Shown here: one piece after another, positions 1-14,400 of the stretch
Position numbering within the stretch: position 1 is the stretch's first letter
Layout: each line of letters begins with the position of its first letter
Assembly: GCA_000231825.2 (NCBI GenBank)
Contig: JH720303.1
Coordinates: 892,574-956,573 of the forward strand
Origin: Tetrahymena elliotti 4EA
Lineage: Eukaryota > Ciliophora > Oligohymenophorea > Hymenostomatida > Tetrahymenidae
DNA length: 64,000 bases
Direction: 5' to 3'
Made by a program: the position numbers and the translations under genes
The notes under the pieces: generated by a model
Databases searched by the model: none
The model's input: only the letters and a program-made list of their open reading frames with translations
Told to the model about the DNA's origin: nothing

Positions 1-1335
1 ATGAACGTTTCAGACATTATGAAATTAAAATTAACTTAGAAGATTTAGAAGCTATTTACTTTGCATTCTAACTTTCTATTGATACTATCAATCGTAGAAT
101 TGAAAAGATCTTCCTTCCTAATCTCTTCTAATACATTAACAAAGAACTTAAGCGTGATTAAAGATCTGAACTTTAAACTAGAGTTCTTAAAAAGAAAGAA
201 AATGAAAGTAAACACTTTATTTTTTAATTTAATATATATTAAAAATATTTATAATTTATTTAATAGGCAGTGGCATGGAAACTGAAGGTTTAGTCAGTGA
301 TTTCGATAAAGAAGCCGTTTCTGATGGTGAAGAATTAAAGAAAGCTGCTGATGCCTCTGCCAGCGAAATCGAATTCAGCATATTTACTGAGACAGAAGAT
401 GAAACAAAAATTAAACCCAAATTAGCTCAATCATCAGAACCTGTCGTTAAAAGAGTTCCAACCAGAACTTCTAAGGCTGAATTATTTGAAGCTTCTCCTT
501 ATTACAATGTAAAATAGAAAACATCTATCTATCTTAACCAATATTAATTATAATTATTTCTTCAAAAAGGGTCATAATATTGAAGGTGAAAGCATAGTTA
601 TCAACATTAAATTACCTTTAGATTCTAAGAAATTACTGATGGTTAAGTAAGAAATTGATTTTATATTTTTTTAATTTTTCTAAAATTTACAAAAAATCTT
701 ATTAACTCTTTATTTCATTAAAAAATAGTTTGGTTGAAAAGATTTTGAAGAAGACTTTAGTTTATGAAGTAAAGAATATTTCTAATGCTACTGTCCTTAA
801 AAAGGATAACAAGGGAGCTACTTCTTATCAAATTCAAACTGAAGGTGTTAATTTCAAGTAAATCTGGAAAATGGAACACTTTGACTCTAACACTATTGAC
901 TCAAATGATATTGCTGCCTTAAACAAATGTTACGGTGTAAGAAATTTATTTTAATTTTTTTATTAGAAAATTTTTTTGAACTTAAATGATTAATGAATTA
1001 TTAATTATTATTAGATTGAAGCTGCAAGAAATGCTATAGTAAAAGAAATCGTTACTGTGTTTGGTGTTTATGGTGTCGTTGTCGACTACAGACATTTATA
1101 CTTAATTGCTGATTATCTTACTTTCAGTGGTGAAATGAAAGCTATGAATAGAGTTTGGATGGATGAAAGTATCAGTCCTTTCCTTAAGATGTCATTCGAA
1201 ACTTGCGTTAAATTCCTTACAAACGCTGCTACAAATAATGAAATAGATACTCTTTCTACTCCTTCTTCCCAAATTGTCTTGGGTAGAGTTCCCTAAGTAG
1301 GTACTGGTGTTTTCGATATTCTCCATAAGATTTGA
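1..1335 (+). CDS. RPA1: RNA polymerase I largest subunit, 3' part (5' truncated by window edge)
   Basis: This is the C-terminal end of the catalytic largest subunit of RNA polymerase I (A190/RPA1), which makes rRNA precursor in the nucleolus. Exons by hand: before 3-207, 267-508, 570-646, 729-936 and 1015-1335, with phases that join exactly; TGA stop at 1333-1335. The first exon reads NLEDLEAIYFAFQLSIDTIN. Next comes the acidic, poorly conserved loop typical of Pol I (METEGLVSDFDKEAVSDGEE), then INIKLPLDSKKLLMV with LVEKILKKTL. The last exon has the conserved C-terminal block, FGVYGVVVDYRHLYLIADYL, and ends QIVLGRVPQVGTGVFDI, close to the Pol I signature that precedes the C terminus. TAA and TAG codons are read as Gln throughout. 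The acidic insert and C-terminal wording separate it from Pol II and Pol III. The identification is from recalled family similarity. Confidence 0.9.
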
Positions 1336-2430
1336 GAAAAAAATTAGTTGATACTTTTGATAACATCTAATATAAATTTACTTCTATTTATATTAACTCT
1401 TAAAAAAATAAAATCAATAATAACTATAACTATAAAAATCATTAAAAAAAATAGCTTTATAAGAGCGCAATTCATCAACAAATCTTAAAAGTGAATAATT
1501 CGAGATATTAGTTAAATAAATAAATTTGAATAAAACTTAAATTTGAAATTTCTTTGAGAAAAAATAGGAAAAAAATTTAACAAATTTTTATTTCAAATAA
1601 TAAGTAAATCAATAAATAATCAACCAATAATATTTATAATTATTATTATATAAATATAATACCCAGAGTTAATATTTTAAAATTCCCATTAAAATAAAAA
1701 TAAATTATTTCCAAATAAAACACAATCAAACAATTTATTGTTTATATACAAAAATATGTTGTTGTATACCATTTTTAATCTTCTTTTAATCTTTTTGTCT
1801 AAATTTCTTTTTATTCTTTTGTTTTTCTTTAAAATTATTGACTCTAAATATTTACCTATTTCTTTTCAAAAGTTAAAAATAAATCAAAATGAAAAATTTT
1901 TTAACTTTCTATTATGATCTTAAGCTTGTTTAAAATCAAATATAACAAAAATTAGAAATTAAAATAGAATATTTTAAATTATTTCATAAAATATTTTAAT
2001 TATTATTTTTAAAAATAATTTTTATTTAATTTTAAAATAAAAATTTAGAATATGTGAGTTTAATTTAAAGAGAAGCCTAAATAATGTAAGAAGAATTTTT
2101 TTTGTAGCTATGAGTTACAAGAAAATTAAAAATTCAATAGAAAGGCAAATAAGTATGTTTATTTTAATGAAAGGTATTTTTTTTAAATTATTTTGTGACC
2201 ACAAGATTAATTATTATAAAATTGTGATTAATAAGTTATTACATTTTCTTAATATTAAAATATCATCAATTCAAGATAGAATCTCTTATATTCTCCATAA
2301 AAATATCATACAAATTAATTTATCAATTTAATTGTCTTTCTTAGGATAGTTATTATTTATTTTATAAAAAGGGATTTTCAACAACTTATTTTTTTTTAGA
2401 TTAAGCAAATATTTGTCATTTGATTTAACC
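1336..2430. other. Intergenic: Pol I subunit 3' side to dynein 5' side
   Basis: About 1.1 kb of AT-rich DNA between two genes on the same strand. It should hold the 3' UTR of the Pol I gene and the promoter and 5' UTR of the dynein gene. A short open frame starting at 2110 (about 20 codons to a possible donor near 2175) could be an upstream dynein exon, because an acceptor-like T-run ending in AG lies at 2398-2399 and the frame stays open into the proposed start. I saw no motif I can name. Confidence 0.4.
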
Positions 2431-5400
2431 ATGAAAAGGAAAAATAACTCTTTTCATCTTGGATAAAATTAGCGTTATCCTTCTCCCATCTAAAATGGTT
2501 AAATTCAAAGCGAAGGATATTAAATTAATATTTAGAATTCTACTCAACTACCTGAACATTCAGTTGCACATCGTATATACAAATAAGCAATAGAAGAAGA
2601 GTTTTAAGAAAAAATATAAGTAATCATTTTCTCTTAATTGAAACAACTAAAAAAAACAAATCTATTGATAAAAAAATATTATTTGTTAAAACATTTTTTT
2701 ATATTTTCAAAATAAATTTTTGTAATTAATAATCTTTTTACATTAGAAAAGTGTGGAGCTAGTTTAAGGATAGAATAAATAGAGTTTTTTAAGAAATAGA
2801 TTTAATAAAGAAAAATTTTATATGCAACCTTCCATTTAATTCTAAACATAAAGTGTAAATACAGGTTCTAAATAGTTGACTAATTCATCTTCTATAGTAA
2901 ATCTAAATACCATAGTTAACTCAAACGTATAATCAATAGTGCACATTGACAGATTAAATTAGAATTCAATTTAAATATTAGAGAATTCGCAATAATAAAT
3001 TAAAGCTTCAATGAATCTTTCACCTACTAGTGGTAATAAGTCTATTTTACCTATTGTAAGACATAAAACAAGTTTTTCTTTAGATAAGGCATCCTTAATT
3101 GGGCCTTCTAAAGAACATTTTCCAACACTTGTACCTAAAGTTTAGATAAAAGATAGATCTGAATCCAGAAAAAGGGTTATTTCTTCAAGTAATTTATCTT
3201 TCAGTATCTAAGATTAACTTATTCCTGGACAACCTTCACCATGTAAAAAATAAACTAAAAAGTAATAATAAAATGGATTAGATGATAGTATTTATCTTGA
3301 TGAAGAAAATACTAATATTATTTCAAATTATCGTTTAAAAACAGAATAATCAGCAGCATCATAAAACTAAGAGAGAAATGATTTACTAAACTAGCCATTC
3401 AGAATAAAAGCACAACCTTCTAATAACAAACGTTAATAATATGGTAATCCAAGTAATAAATTTTAATTAATAAATGAATTATAAATGATATAATCTGTCC
3501 AACTTTAGCATTAAGAGAACTAGGCTTTGCTTTAGTAAAAAAGAAATATGAAATTTCAGAGACTAGATCCTTCATAAGTATAATCAGAAAAGAAGGAATA
3601 CAAGGATTAAGATTAGTAATAACAAGAAAGAGTTAGATCTTTCAGTACTTCAATTAATTAAAATCATAAAGAGGATTATTAAGATCCATAAAAATAAATA
3701 AGGACAGAAAATTATCCAAGAAAAAGAAATTAAAGTATAATCTAAGAAGAAGATGACTTAGAGCAGTAAATGAGTTAAAACATATAAGCTGGAGGAAGCA
3801 CTATGATTGGAAATAATTCACATAATTAATCTAAAGCTTTGAATGGAGGATCCTCTAAATAATATAATAATCAATCTAAATCTTTGCAAAATTAGCAAGA
3901 TTTTTAGAAGAAAACAATTTTAGATTAAAATTATTAAGATTACATATAGTCACTATAAAAAAAGTAGTCTTATTTTAATGAATATTTGTAACCTAAAGAT
4001 TTCATATCTTTGATTAGAACTGATGCAGATATGAAAGATGAATTCTGCTATTTAAATTAAATTGGCTATAATAGCTACAATTGGAAAATTGTACCTTTCT
4101 CTGAAAGAAACCCTTTAAACTATATGACAATATCTAGAAGAGTAATTTATTTAAGCACCTCTTTAATTATTCTTCATTGATATCACTACTTTTTTTTAAT
4201 TAATGTTTTGGAAATAAAGATTTTTAGAATAAGTAATTTATTTAATTTTAATTTATGTTTAGGGTATTGTGCATTTCAGAGAAAGCGATGTGAGATTTAT
4301 GAGACTTGATGAGTGGGAAAGAGAACATGATCTTTATCATAATATTGCCAATATTCATTTCTTTAAAACTTTTAGAGTTTGGAAAAATTTCTTTTTATGG
4401 AAAAAATTAATGAAAAGAAATATAATGAAGGAATGCTCTAAGATTTTAGAGTATAAATTGATATATTTGGATCCTGTTATGAGGGAATCTTTGATAAAAG
4501 TTAGATCTGAATGTATAGAATAGAAATAAGCTTTATTTTTTGATGTTAAATTTACTCAGCCAGTCAGATTTGATGAGTTTAAGATTAAGGCAGAAAATTA
4601 TAGAAAGAATAATCTTGTTAATCAAGTTAATTCTCATCAATCTATTATTATGAATATTATATAAGCTGCATGCGATTTTTCATTGAAGAAATTTAAAAGA
4701 GATTTCCGTATCCCAAATAAAGATGATGATATTAGTGAAATATCTAATTTTTCTAGTGTAATGAATCATATATATATTCTAATTTTAAAACTAGCATTTA
4801 ATATTACATTTATTATATAGATAAAATAAAAGGCAGGTATGCTAATTGGAGATGCAGAATATAGGGATATGCCCTATGCAGCAGAAGCTACTTTAAAAAT
4901 TCATTAAAAAAAACTTAAAAATTTTACAAAATGCATTGATTATATAGTGTTGGAATCTAAATTATAACTTGTTATTTTTGCAACAGATAATTTAGCGACA
5001 AAAATAGAAAATTTTAACAGGTAAATCTTATTTATTTTATTTACTTTAGATAACTAAAATTTATTCAAATAGGTATATGCAGGATGACAATTTTAATATT
5101 GTTGAGCATATCAGCTGGATAATTTGTGTAGCTTCAGAGTCAGAAAACAAACTAAGTCTATTTCCTTCAGAAGCTGAATTTAAAGATTAATTTGATGAAA
5201 TTGTAAGAGCAGCTATTTAAGATTTAATTAATGATCATATTTAATATGCTTTAAGAGGAGAAATCCTTGAATATTTGTAAAGTAAAGATTTAGATTTTAT
5301 TGAATTAGCTTAAGAAAAAATAAATCTTAGTCATCTAATTTACCATGACGAATAATTTGTTAATAATTTAAGAAGAGTTTAAGAAGCTGTAGATATAGCT

Positions 5401-8400
5401 TATAGTTAGATTTATCAATAAAGCAAAAAATTAGTTAAACCTCTTGAAATTTATTAAGAACATTAAAATATAAATCCATAAATTTATGACAATATGGAAT
5501 CAGAATAATTAAGCGAAATAATAGAAAAGTATTAAAATGATGATTAGTTTTTATGTTCTTTAAAAGTAGAAGAAGAGTAAGGTTTATTCTTCTTTGATAT
5601 AAATCCAATCAAGGAAACTCTTAAAAGTTCAGCTCAAACAAGCTTAAAAGTATTATTTGAAAAAATGCCTACTATTACTCTTATGAGAGCCTATGATTTT
5701 AATAAAACAACAGATGAGTATTTGAATTTAGTAATTAAGAACCCATAAAATCTTGACTAATTTGTTGTTTTCTTAAAAAATTACAAAGTAATTATTATTC
5801 GAATGATTAATTTACTAATAAAATAAATAAATAAATAAAATTAGTTTGTTGATGCAAAAATAAATGATTTAGGTTTAAGATGTAGTGAAATCTTGAATTT
5901 ATACTACTTGGGAATGAAAAATAAAGTTTTGTTTATAGATAAAGATCATTAAACAATTATTTCATCTTAATCTCATTTATATACTCTCAGATCAAGAATA
6001 GAAGAGGTAATTTTATATTAAGTTTGAAATACTTTTTTAATACTTTTTTATTCTTTGTTTTAGATTGAAAATTTGATGAATTCTTTTGTGGAAAATTTCA
6101 AGGAAGATTTGAAGAATTTATTGCCTGGCTTTCATGAAACAGTTAAGCAATATAAATTTAAATTTGATTATTCTAATGTATTTGATAAAGAATCTAATTT
6201 AGAAAAATCTATTGATTTCTTACAAAGTATTGAAAAAGGAATTAAGGATTTATATGAATAGAAGCTCAAAATTATGTCTTATGAGGAGTCTTTAGAAATC
6301 TTTGTTGACAACTAAACTAACTTTGAAACATTAGATTCTCTTTATCAGCAATACAATTTAGTCTATGCAGTATTATTGAATAAAAAAGAATGGATATTTA
6401 GATATTCTATTTGGGAATCTTAACATTTCTTACAAATAGATTTGAATTAAATGGGTTAACTTTTAGATTAGTGTAATAACTCAGCTAATAATTACATGAA
6501 AGAGCTAGATAAAGGAAGTATTGCAATAGATCTGAAAGAAAAAGTTGAAGTATAGAGTTTAATTTGATCTTATCTATTTATTTAAAATAATTTGAAAAAA
6601 AGGTTTACAAAGACTTTCATTTTTGCTTGCTAAATCTCAGATCTGAAAGCATAGGTCAGTCTTAATGGACAGAAATAAGAGAGATTATATTAAAGGATAT
6701 TAGTAATGATGACTATTAATTTTTAAAGAAATTTGAATTAAAAAATAAATCTGATCTATTTTCAGCAGTATCAGCTAGTAAGTACAAGCTAAAGTATTTG
6801 TTTGATCTCAAAATATACTAATTTAATGAATAAATTAATGACATAGCTCTTAGATCAGAAAAGGAAAGAGAATTAATAAAAATCTTAGAATAAGTTGAAG
6901 AATTTTGGAAATAATCAAAATTAGGATTCATACCTCATGGTGAAAATGAGCTTTTTATTCTTGGAAGTAATATGGAGCTAATTGATAAAATAGATGACAA
7001 CATTACTGCATTAACTAATTTGCTTGGTAATAGGTACATAAGTAATTTAAAGCTGAGGGTAGAAAGATAGTATATGCTGTTTAAATATGTTTAAGAACTG
7101 TAAGATAATTATAATTATAATTTTTATTTTATTATAATTTTTTTATCATAAAAAGTCTTGATGAGTGGATGCTTCATCAAAAAAACTGGCTTTATCTAAA
7201 ACCTATTATGTCAACTGGTTATGCTTAAAAGCATCTCAGTAAAGAGTGTCAAAAATTTTCTAATTGCGATTAAGTTTGGAAAAAGTTTATGAAATAAGCT
7301 AAAGAATTACCTCTTATAAGAAGATTAGCTGATGATTTTAGAAGCCAATTTCTCATGAAGCCTTTAAAACAAAACAACCTCCACTTCGATTAAATTTAAA
7401 AGGCTTTAGATGAATTTTTAGACCAAAAGAGAGAAGCATTTTAGCGCTTTTTCTTTTTGTCAAATGACGAATTACTTGAAATACTTTCAACAGTCAAAAC
7501 TCCTCAGCAAATTATCCCCTATCTTAGAAAATTATTTGAAAACATAGACGACATAGAAATAGAGGGGTAAAAGGAAAATTTTTTTTTCAACAAAATTTAG
7601 AAAATTTTAAAATTATTATTTAGGTAAACTGCAAAAAAGATGATTTCTTAAGAAGGAGAAAAAGTCATTTTGAAGTATTGTATATTAAAAGGTGAAGTAG
7701 AGGAATGGCTTTAAATGATATTAGATTAAATGAAGTATTCTCTTTCCCATCTTTTTTTAAATTGCTTGATTCGATATGAATAAGAAAAAATGACTCTCCC
7801 TAAATGGATACCTGAATTCCCCAATTAAGTAATTCTAACAGTTAACAGAATGCAGTGGACCTACATTTCGGAAGATTATTTAGACCCTGAAAATCCATAG
7901 GATCTTGGTGAATGGCACTATTCTCTTGTTTTACAACTTGAAGATATAACTGGTAATTAATTAATCATAATAGTATAGTATTTTTATCTATAATTTAATT
8001 AATCTAAAATCAAAGGAATGATCAAGCAAAAACTAGAAAAATCTGAAAGAAGAAAGATAGTTGCATTAGTCACATAAATGGTACATTTTAGAGATATAAT
8101 TGAAGATATGTGCTTAAGTGAAACAAAGGTTACTACAAATGACTTTAAATGGGCTTAGTAACTTAAATTCTATGAAGAAGATAGTGTTATCATAGCCAAG
8201 TAAGTTGAGAGTAAATTATAATATGGATATGAATACATGGGAGCAACAACAAGATTAGTTATTACCCCACTTACAGAGCGCTGTTGGATTACTATAACGG
8301 GAGCACTTCATATCAAGTTAGGTAAAAAAAAGATAAAATTTTTTTTAATGTGAAAAAAATATTTTTATGTCAAATAGGTGCTAATCCTACGGGCCCAGCT

Positions 8401-11400
8401 GGTACAGGTAAAACTGAAAGCTGTAAAGATTTAGCAAAAGCATTAGGAAGATATTGTATAGTTTTTAACTGCAGTGAGTAAGTAAATGTTAAAATTATGG
8501 AATAACTTTTCACAGGTTTGTCTTACACAGGTGCTTGGGCTTGCTTGGATGAGTTTAATAGAATTGATATAGAGGTACTATCAGTTATAGCATCATAGGT
8601 AATTTATTTTCTCTAAAATATTTTATTAGTTTGCATTATTTTTGATTGTAAATATAATAAGGTCCTATCAATTAGACAAGCCTTACTTCAAGAAAGAAAT
8701 TAATTTTTCTTTTATGGAAAAAATGTAAATCTGGATAAAAATTTAGGAATCTTTATAACTATGAACCCTGGATATGCAGGGAGAACTGAATTGCCAGATA
8801 ATTTAAAGAGTTTGTTCAGACCTGTTTCAATGATGGTTCCAGATTACACTCTGATTGCTGAAATCATGTTATACTCTGAAGGGTTTTCTAATGCTAAAGA
8901 TCTTTCAAAAAAGATGACTAAACTTTATAAACTATCAAGTGAGTAATTAAGTTAATAAGACCACTATGATTTTGGTATGAGAGCAGTAAAGAGTGTTTTA
9001 GTCATGGCTGGTGCTTTGAAAAGATCTCATCTTAACATACCTGAAGATGTGTTACTTATTAAAGCTATGAGAGACAGTAATGTTCCTAAGTTTTTAAAGT
9101 AATTTTTTTTATTTAAGAATAAAAAGTTTAAATATATTTTTTTAGCTAAGACCTTCCACTATTTGATGCTATACTACAGGACTTATTTCCTAATTTGAAT
9201 TTACCTGTCACTGATAATAAGCAGCTATCTGAATATTCTTAAAAGGAAATGACTAAATGTGGCTTAAAAGACAGCAAAAAATTCATAGAAAAAATTATTC
9301 AAACTCATTAAATTATAAATGTTAGATTTGGTATTATGATAATAGGACCTACTATGAGTGGAAAGTCTAGTATATTAAAAATTCTAAATAGAGCATATAC
9401 AAATAGTGTTGAATATTAATAAACAAGCAATTCAAATCAGATTTTATAAGTAAATGTAGAATAATAGATTAAATATCCTGAAGTAATTTCAAGGACTGTT
9501 AATCCTAAAGCTATTGATTTAAATGAACTTTATGGTGATTTTGATTAAGTCACTTAAAGTTGGAGTGACGGTTTGGTTAGTAAAATTATAAGAGAATATG
9601 TGGATGAAACAGTAGGAGAAACTATTTAAGAAAAGTTATCAAAAATGGAAAATGAGATAAAAAGAAAAGAAAGTTTCAATCAAGATAATCTACAAATTCC
9701 TTCAAGGGAACAAAGTAGAAAATCTTCTTTATTGAATATTTCAGCTACTTAAAATAGCTTTGTATCTACTCAAATGTAAAGAAAATCAGATAGAGAATAA
9801 CAAAAATGGATAGTATTTGATGGTCCAGTTGATGCGTTATGGATAGAAAATATGAATAGTGTGTTAGATGATTCTATGACCTTATGTCTATCAAATGGAG
9901 AAAGAATAAAACTTAAACCAAATATAAAAATGATATTTGAAGTTACAGACTTATCATATGCATCCCCTGCAACAGTATCTAGATGTGGAATGGTTTATAT
10001 TGATTAAGGAGTAAATAATTTGTATTTAATAATTATTATTACTTAATAGGGTATTTTTCAGGCTAGTTTTTAAAATTTTTTTTATAATAAAGGTAATAGA
10101 CACATTTTTAATTACAGATAGCTTTATCGAGAAAGAGTTTCCATAGAAATTAAATGAAGAATAAATAAATTATGTTAAAATACTTGTTAAGTAATGCATA
10201 GTAAATGGTTTAGATTATTTGAGTAGATAATGTAAATACATCATAAATATATCTGAACAAATTCTAGCCCTTTCTTTATGTAGATTAATTAAAGTAAAAT
10301 TTTTTATTTTTTATTTTACCATTTAACAATTTCTGGAAAAAAAAAAGGTTTATATCTTTTAAGAGAAAGAAGATCTAAAAGAAAAAGGTATGTTGATAAA
10401 AAAAGTAATAGAAAAAATTGTTTTGTTTTGCTACTATTGGACTACATATACTTTGGTTCATATTGATGCTCTTCCTAGATATGATAGACATTTAGGAGAA
10501 ATATTTTCAGCTGATGCGATTAGAAGTAACATGTTTGATTATTTACTGAAAGTTTAAGGGTATGAGGCAGAACTATATCACTGGGATTTGTAGATAGAAC
10601 CGTTTTAATATAGAAAAGGAATGAGTTTCTATGAAATGACAGTCTAAACAAAGGAAACAATTTGTGTTTCTTATTTTTTGCAATTATTCTTATTTCAGCA
10701 ATAATCGATTTTTATCACAGGCGAAACTGGTAAAAGAATTTTTATTTTAAGCAAAATTATTAATTAATTAAAAAATATTTTTAATTGAAACTTCTAGGTA
10801 CTGGAAAGACTGTTATTGTTGATAGCTTTATGAGAAAGATATAATCTAAAGAAAAACATACCACAATTTAATTAAACTTTTCTAGTGAAACCAAAACTTT
10901 AAATGTTTAAAATACTATTGAATCTAAAATGGTTTAATAGAGAAGACATTAGAAACTATTTTTAGAACCACCTCCAGGAAAGAAAATGATCATCTTTATT
11001 GATGATGTAAATATGCCTAAAGTTGAAAAATATGGAGCTTAGCCAGTCATAGAGCTTTTAAGAGTATTGTAAGAAAATAAAGGACTTTATGAAAGAAAAT
11101 CTTTAGTTTGGAGATAGATCTCTTCCACGTCTTTAGTAATTGCAGGAGGTATGCCTGGTGGAGGTAGATCGAATCTATCAACAAGATTTTTAAGATATTT
11201 TAACATAATAAATCTCAATTAATATTCTGAAGATTCAATGGTTTCTATCTTTTCAAATATACTAAAAACTATTAAGTATAATTATGCATTTAACAATTAA
11301 ATAACAGATTTAATTGATAGAGGGGTTATAGTAAAGATTACAATTTAATTATTCCAACATATTTAATAAGAATTGCTTCCTACTCCTTAGAAATGTCATT

Positions 11401-14400
11401 ACATTTTTAATATGAGAGATATTGCTAAAATTTTTTAAGGTATGCTAATGATAAGAGCATAGACTGTGAACACCAAAGAAAATTTTGGTAAACTTTGGCT
11501 ACATGAATGTTGTAGAGTCTTCATGGATAGATTAGTTAGCATGAAAGATATAGAATGGTTCTAAGAACTGGCATCTAAGCTAATATTCTTCAATTTTCAA
11601 TTTGAAGTTAAGAATATTTTCCAATTTTTTGACTCACTTTCATTTTCTCCTGTTTTTAAATCTGAATCTTATGAGTTTGTATCCGATGTGACTGCATACA
11701 AAAAGAGAATTGAAGAAGTGATGAATACAAAAACATCTATGAATTTAGTGCTTTTTAATCATACAATTTAGCATATAACAAGAATGGCAAGAGTTCTCCA
11801 CTAAGAAAGAGGGCATTTTATGTATGTGGCTGTAATCAATCATCAATTTATTTTTTAAATTTAAAGATTTTTTATCTTTTTAATTCCATTATTTTAGGTT
11901 GGTGGGTCAGGAAAAAAATCGTTATCAATTTTATCAGCTCTTCTAACTGAGATGCAATATTCTCAAATAATGTTAAAATAAAATTATGGTACATTTTGAT
12001 GATTATTAATATTTAACTTTAAAATTTATTATTAATTTAAGGTATGAAAGATTTTCATGATTTAATTTTAAGAACTATGAAGGAAGTTGCTTTCAAAGAT
12101 TAAAATTAAATACTACTAATTATGGATAATTAAATTGTAAAGGAGTAGTTCCTTGAAGAAATTAACAATATTATGAATTCAGGAGAAGTTCCAGGTATTA
12201 TAACAAAAGATGAGTTAGAAATCATCGAGGATAATTTAAAAAATGATGCTAAGGAATTAGACTCTAGGATGCAGACATATGATTTATTTGTCTAAAGGGT
12301 AAAAACTTATGGAATTTAAATTAATATTTAATCTTTATTTCAATAATATTTGTAGGTTAGGAACAAATTGCATGTTGTTTTGGGTATGAGTCCAGTTGGA
12401 GAGAGCTTTAGAAATAGGATAAGAATGTTTCCTAGTTTAACTAATTGCTGTACTATTGATTGGTTTTAACCCTGGCCAGAAGAAGCATTACTTTAAGTTG
12501 CAATAAGCTTTTTAGAAAAAGAAAGTAGTTTAACAAAATTAAGCAAATAGATTCTTGCCAAATGCTTTGTTTTTACTCATTAAGTAATTAACTAAAACAT
12601 TGAAGATTTTTACAATGTTTGGAAAAGAAAAGTCTATTCTACACCTAAAAATTATATTTAAATGATTATGAATTATAGAAATCTTTTGAGAACACAAAAT
12701 AATTTTTAAACACAGTAAAAAAATAAACTACAAAATGGCTTAGATAAACTATAAGAAGCCAATAAGGTAATTGATGTTTTAGAGGAGAAATTAACAAAGC
12801 TCTAACCAGAACTAGTAAAGAAAACTCAGGAAATTGAAGTTTTAATTGATAAGTTATAGATAGATAAGTAAATTTATTCAATAACAAAGCTAATTTTTAA
12901 ATAAAAAAAATATTTAAAATAGAAATGAAGCAAACGAAGCTAAAAAACTAGTTGAAGTCGAAGAAAAAATAGTTGAATAAAAAGCAGAAGAAATTAAAAA
13001 GTTGTAAAATGAAGCAAACTTAATTCTTAAAAATGCTATGCCTAAACTGCATAAAGCTACAGAAGCTCTTAACACTTTAAACAGAAATGTAATTTTAAAT
13101 TAAAAATTAAATTTTTTAACTTTTTTTAGGATATAAGTGAAATGAGAGCTTAGCACAATCCTCATTAATTGGTTAGATTTACTATGGAGTGTATAGCAAT
13201 ATTATTAGAAGAGAAAATTGATTGGGATAATATTAAAAAGATGATGGCTGATACAAACTTTTTACAAAGACTAAAAAATTTGAATGTTGAAAAAATTCCA
13301 GCTAAAATTTAAAAAGAACTTAAAACAAGAATCTAAAATAACCCTGATTTTAAACCTTCAATAGTTAAAACAATTAACTATGCAGCTAAGTCAATGTGTT
13401 CTTGGGTTAGGGGTGTTGATAAATTCTAAGATGTCTTCTTAGAAATTACTTAAAAAAGAGATTATGTTAAAAAAATGGATGAAGAATATGCAAAAGCTTT
13501 CAATATTTTAAAGGAAAAAAGAGATGAGCTTGATAAAATCATCTAGAAATTTTAAAAATTTGAAGATGAACTATAGAATTCAATTAAACAAAAAGAAGAT
13601 TTAAAAAATGAAATTGAATTAACAAAATAACGTTTGATTAATGCTGTTGAATTGAAATCAGGACTCTCCGATGAAGAAGTAAATATTTTATTTGTTATTT
13701 TAAATTAATAAATATTTTATTTCAGGAAAGATGGAAAAATAAAATTATTGATTTGGAAAATTCTATAGGTTACTTGTAGGGAAATATGTTTTTAACAGGA
13801 TCCTACATATGCTACTTTGGTCCTTTTAATGGAGAATTTAGGTAATCATTAAAAAATATAATAAGTTTTTGATTTAGAATAATTTTTAATTCTTTTTAAA
13901 TGGATTAACTTATTTTTGATTAAATTTATTTTTATAAACATAGATAAAATATAATTGAGTAATTGATGGATAACTTGAAATAAGAAAATATTCTTTTTGA
14001 TGAAAAATACAATATTGGAGATGTTTTAGGATATCAGGTTATTATTAGAGATTGGAATCAAAAAGGTCTCCCTACAGACTTAGTCTCTATAGGAAATGGA
14101 ATCATAGCCCTTAATGAATTTAACTATAATAACGATTAATCTTCTTTTCCTTTGCTTATTGATCCTTAAAACTAAGCTCTAATTTGGTTAAAATAAATGT
14201 TTGGTTTAGATAATATTACTATCATTTAAATGAATTCTGATAACTTGATTAAAACAGTAGAGATGAGTGTGAGAGTTAACAAAATTTTATTTATTGAATA
14301 AGTCAATGAGTAATACCTTGACCCATAACTTGACCCTATCCTGCTAAAGTAATTTGAAAATGTTAATGGTAGAAAGGTGATTAAATTTAATGGATCTAAT

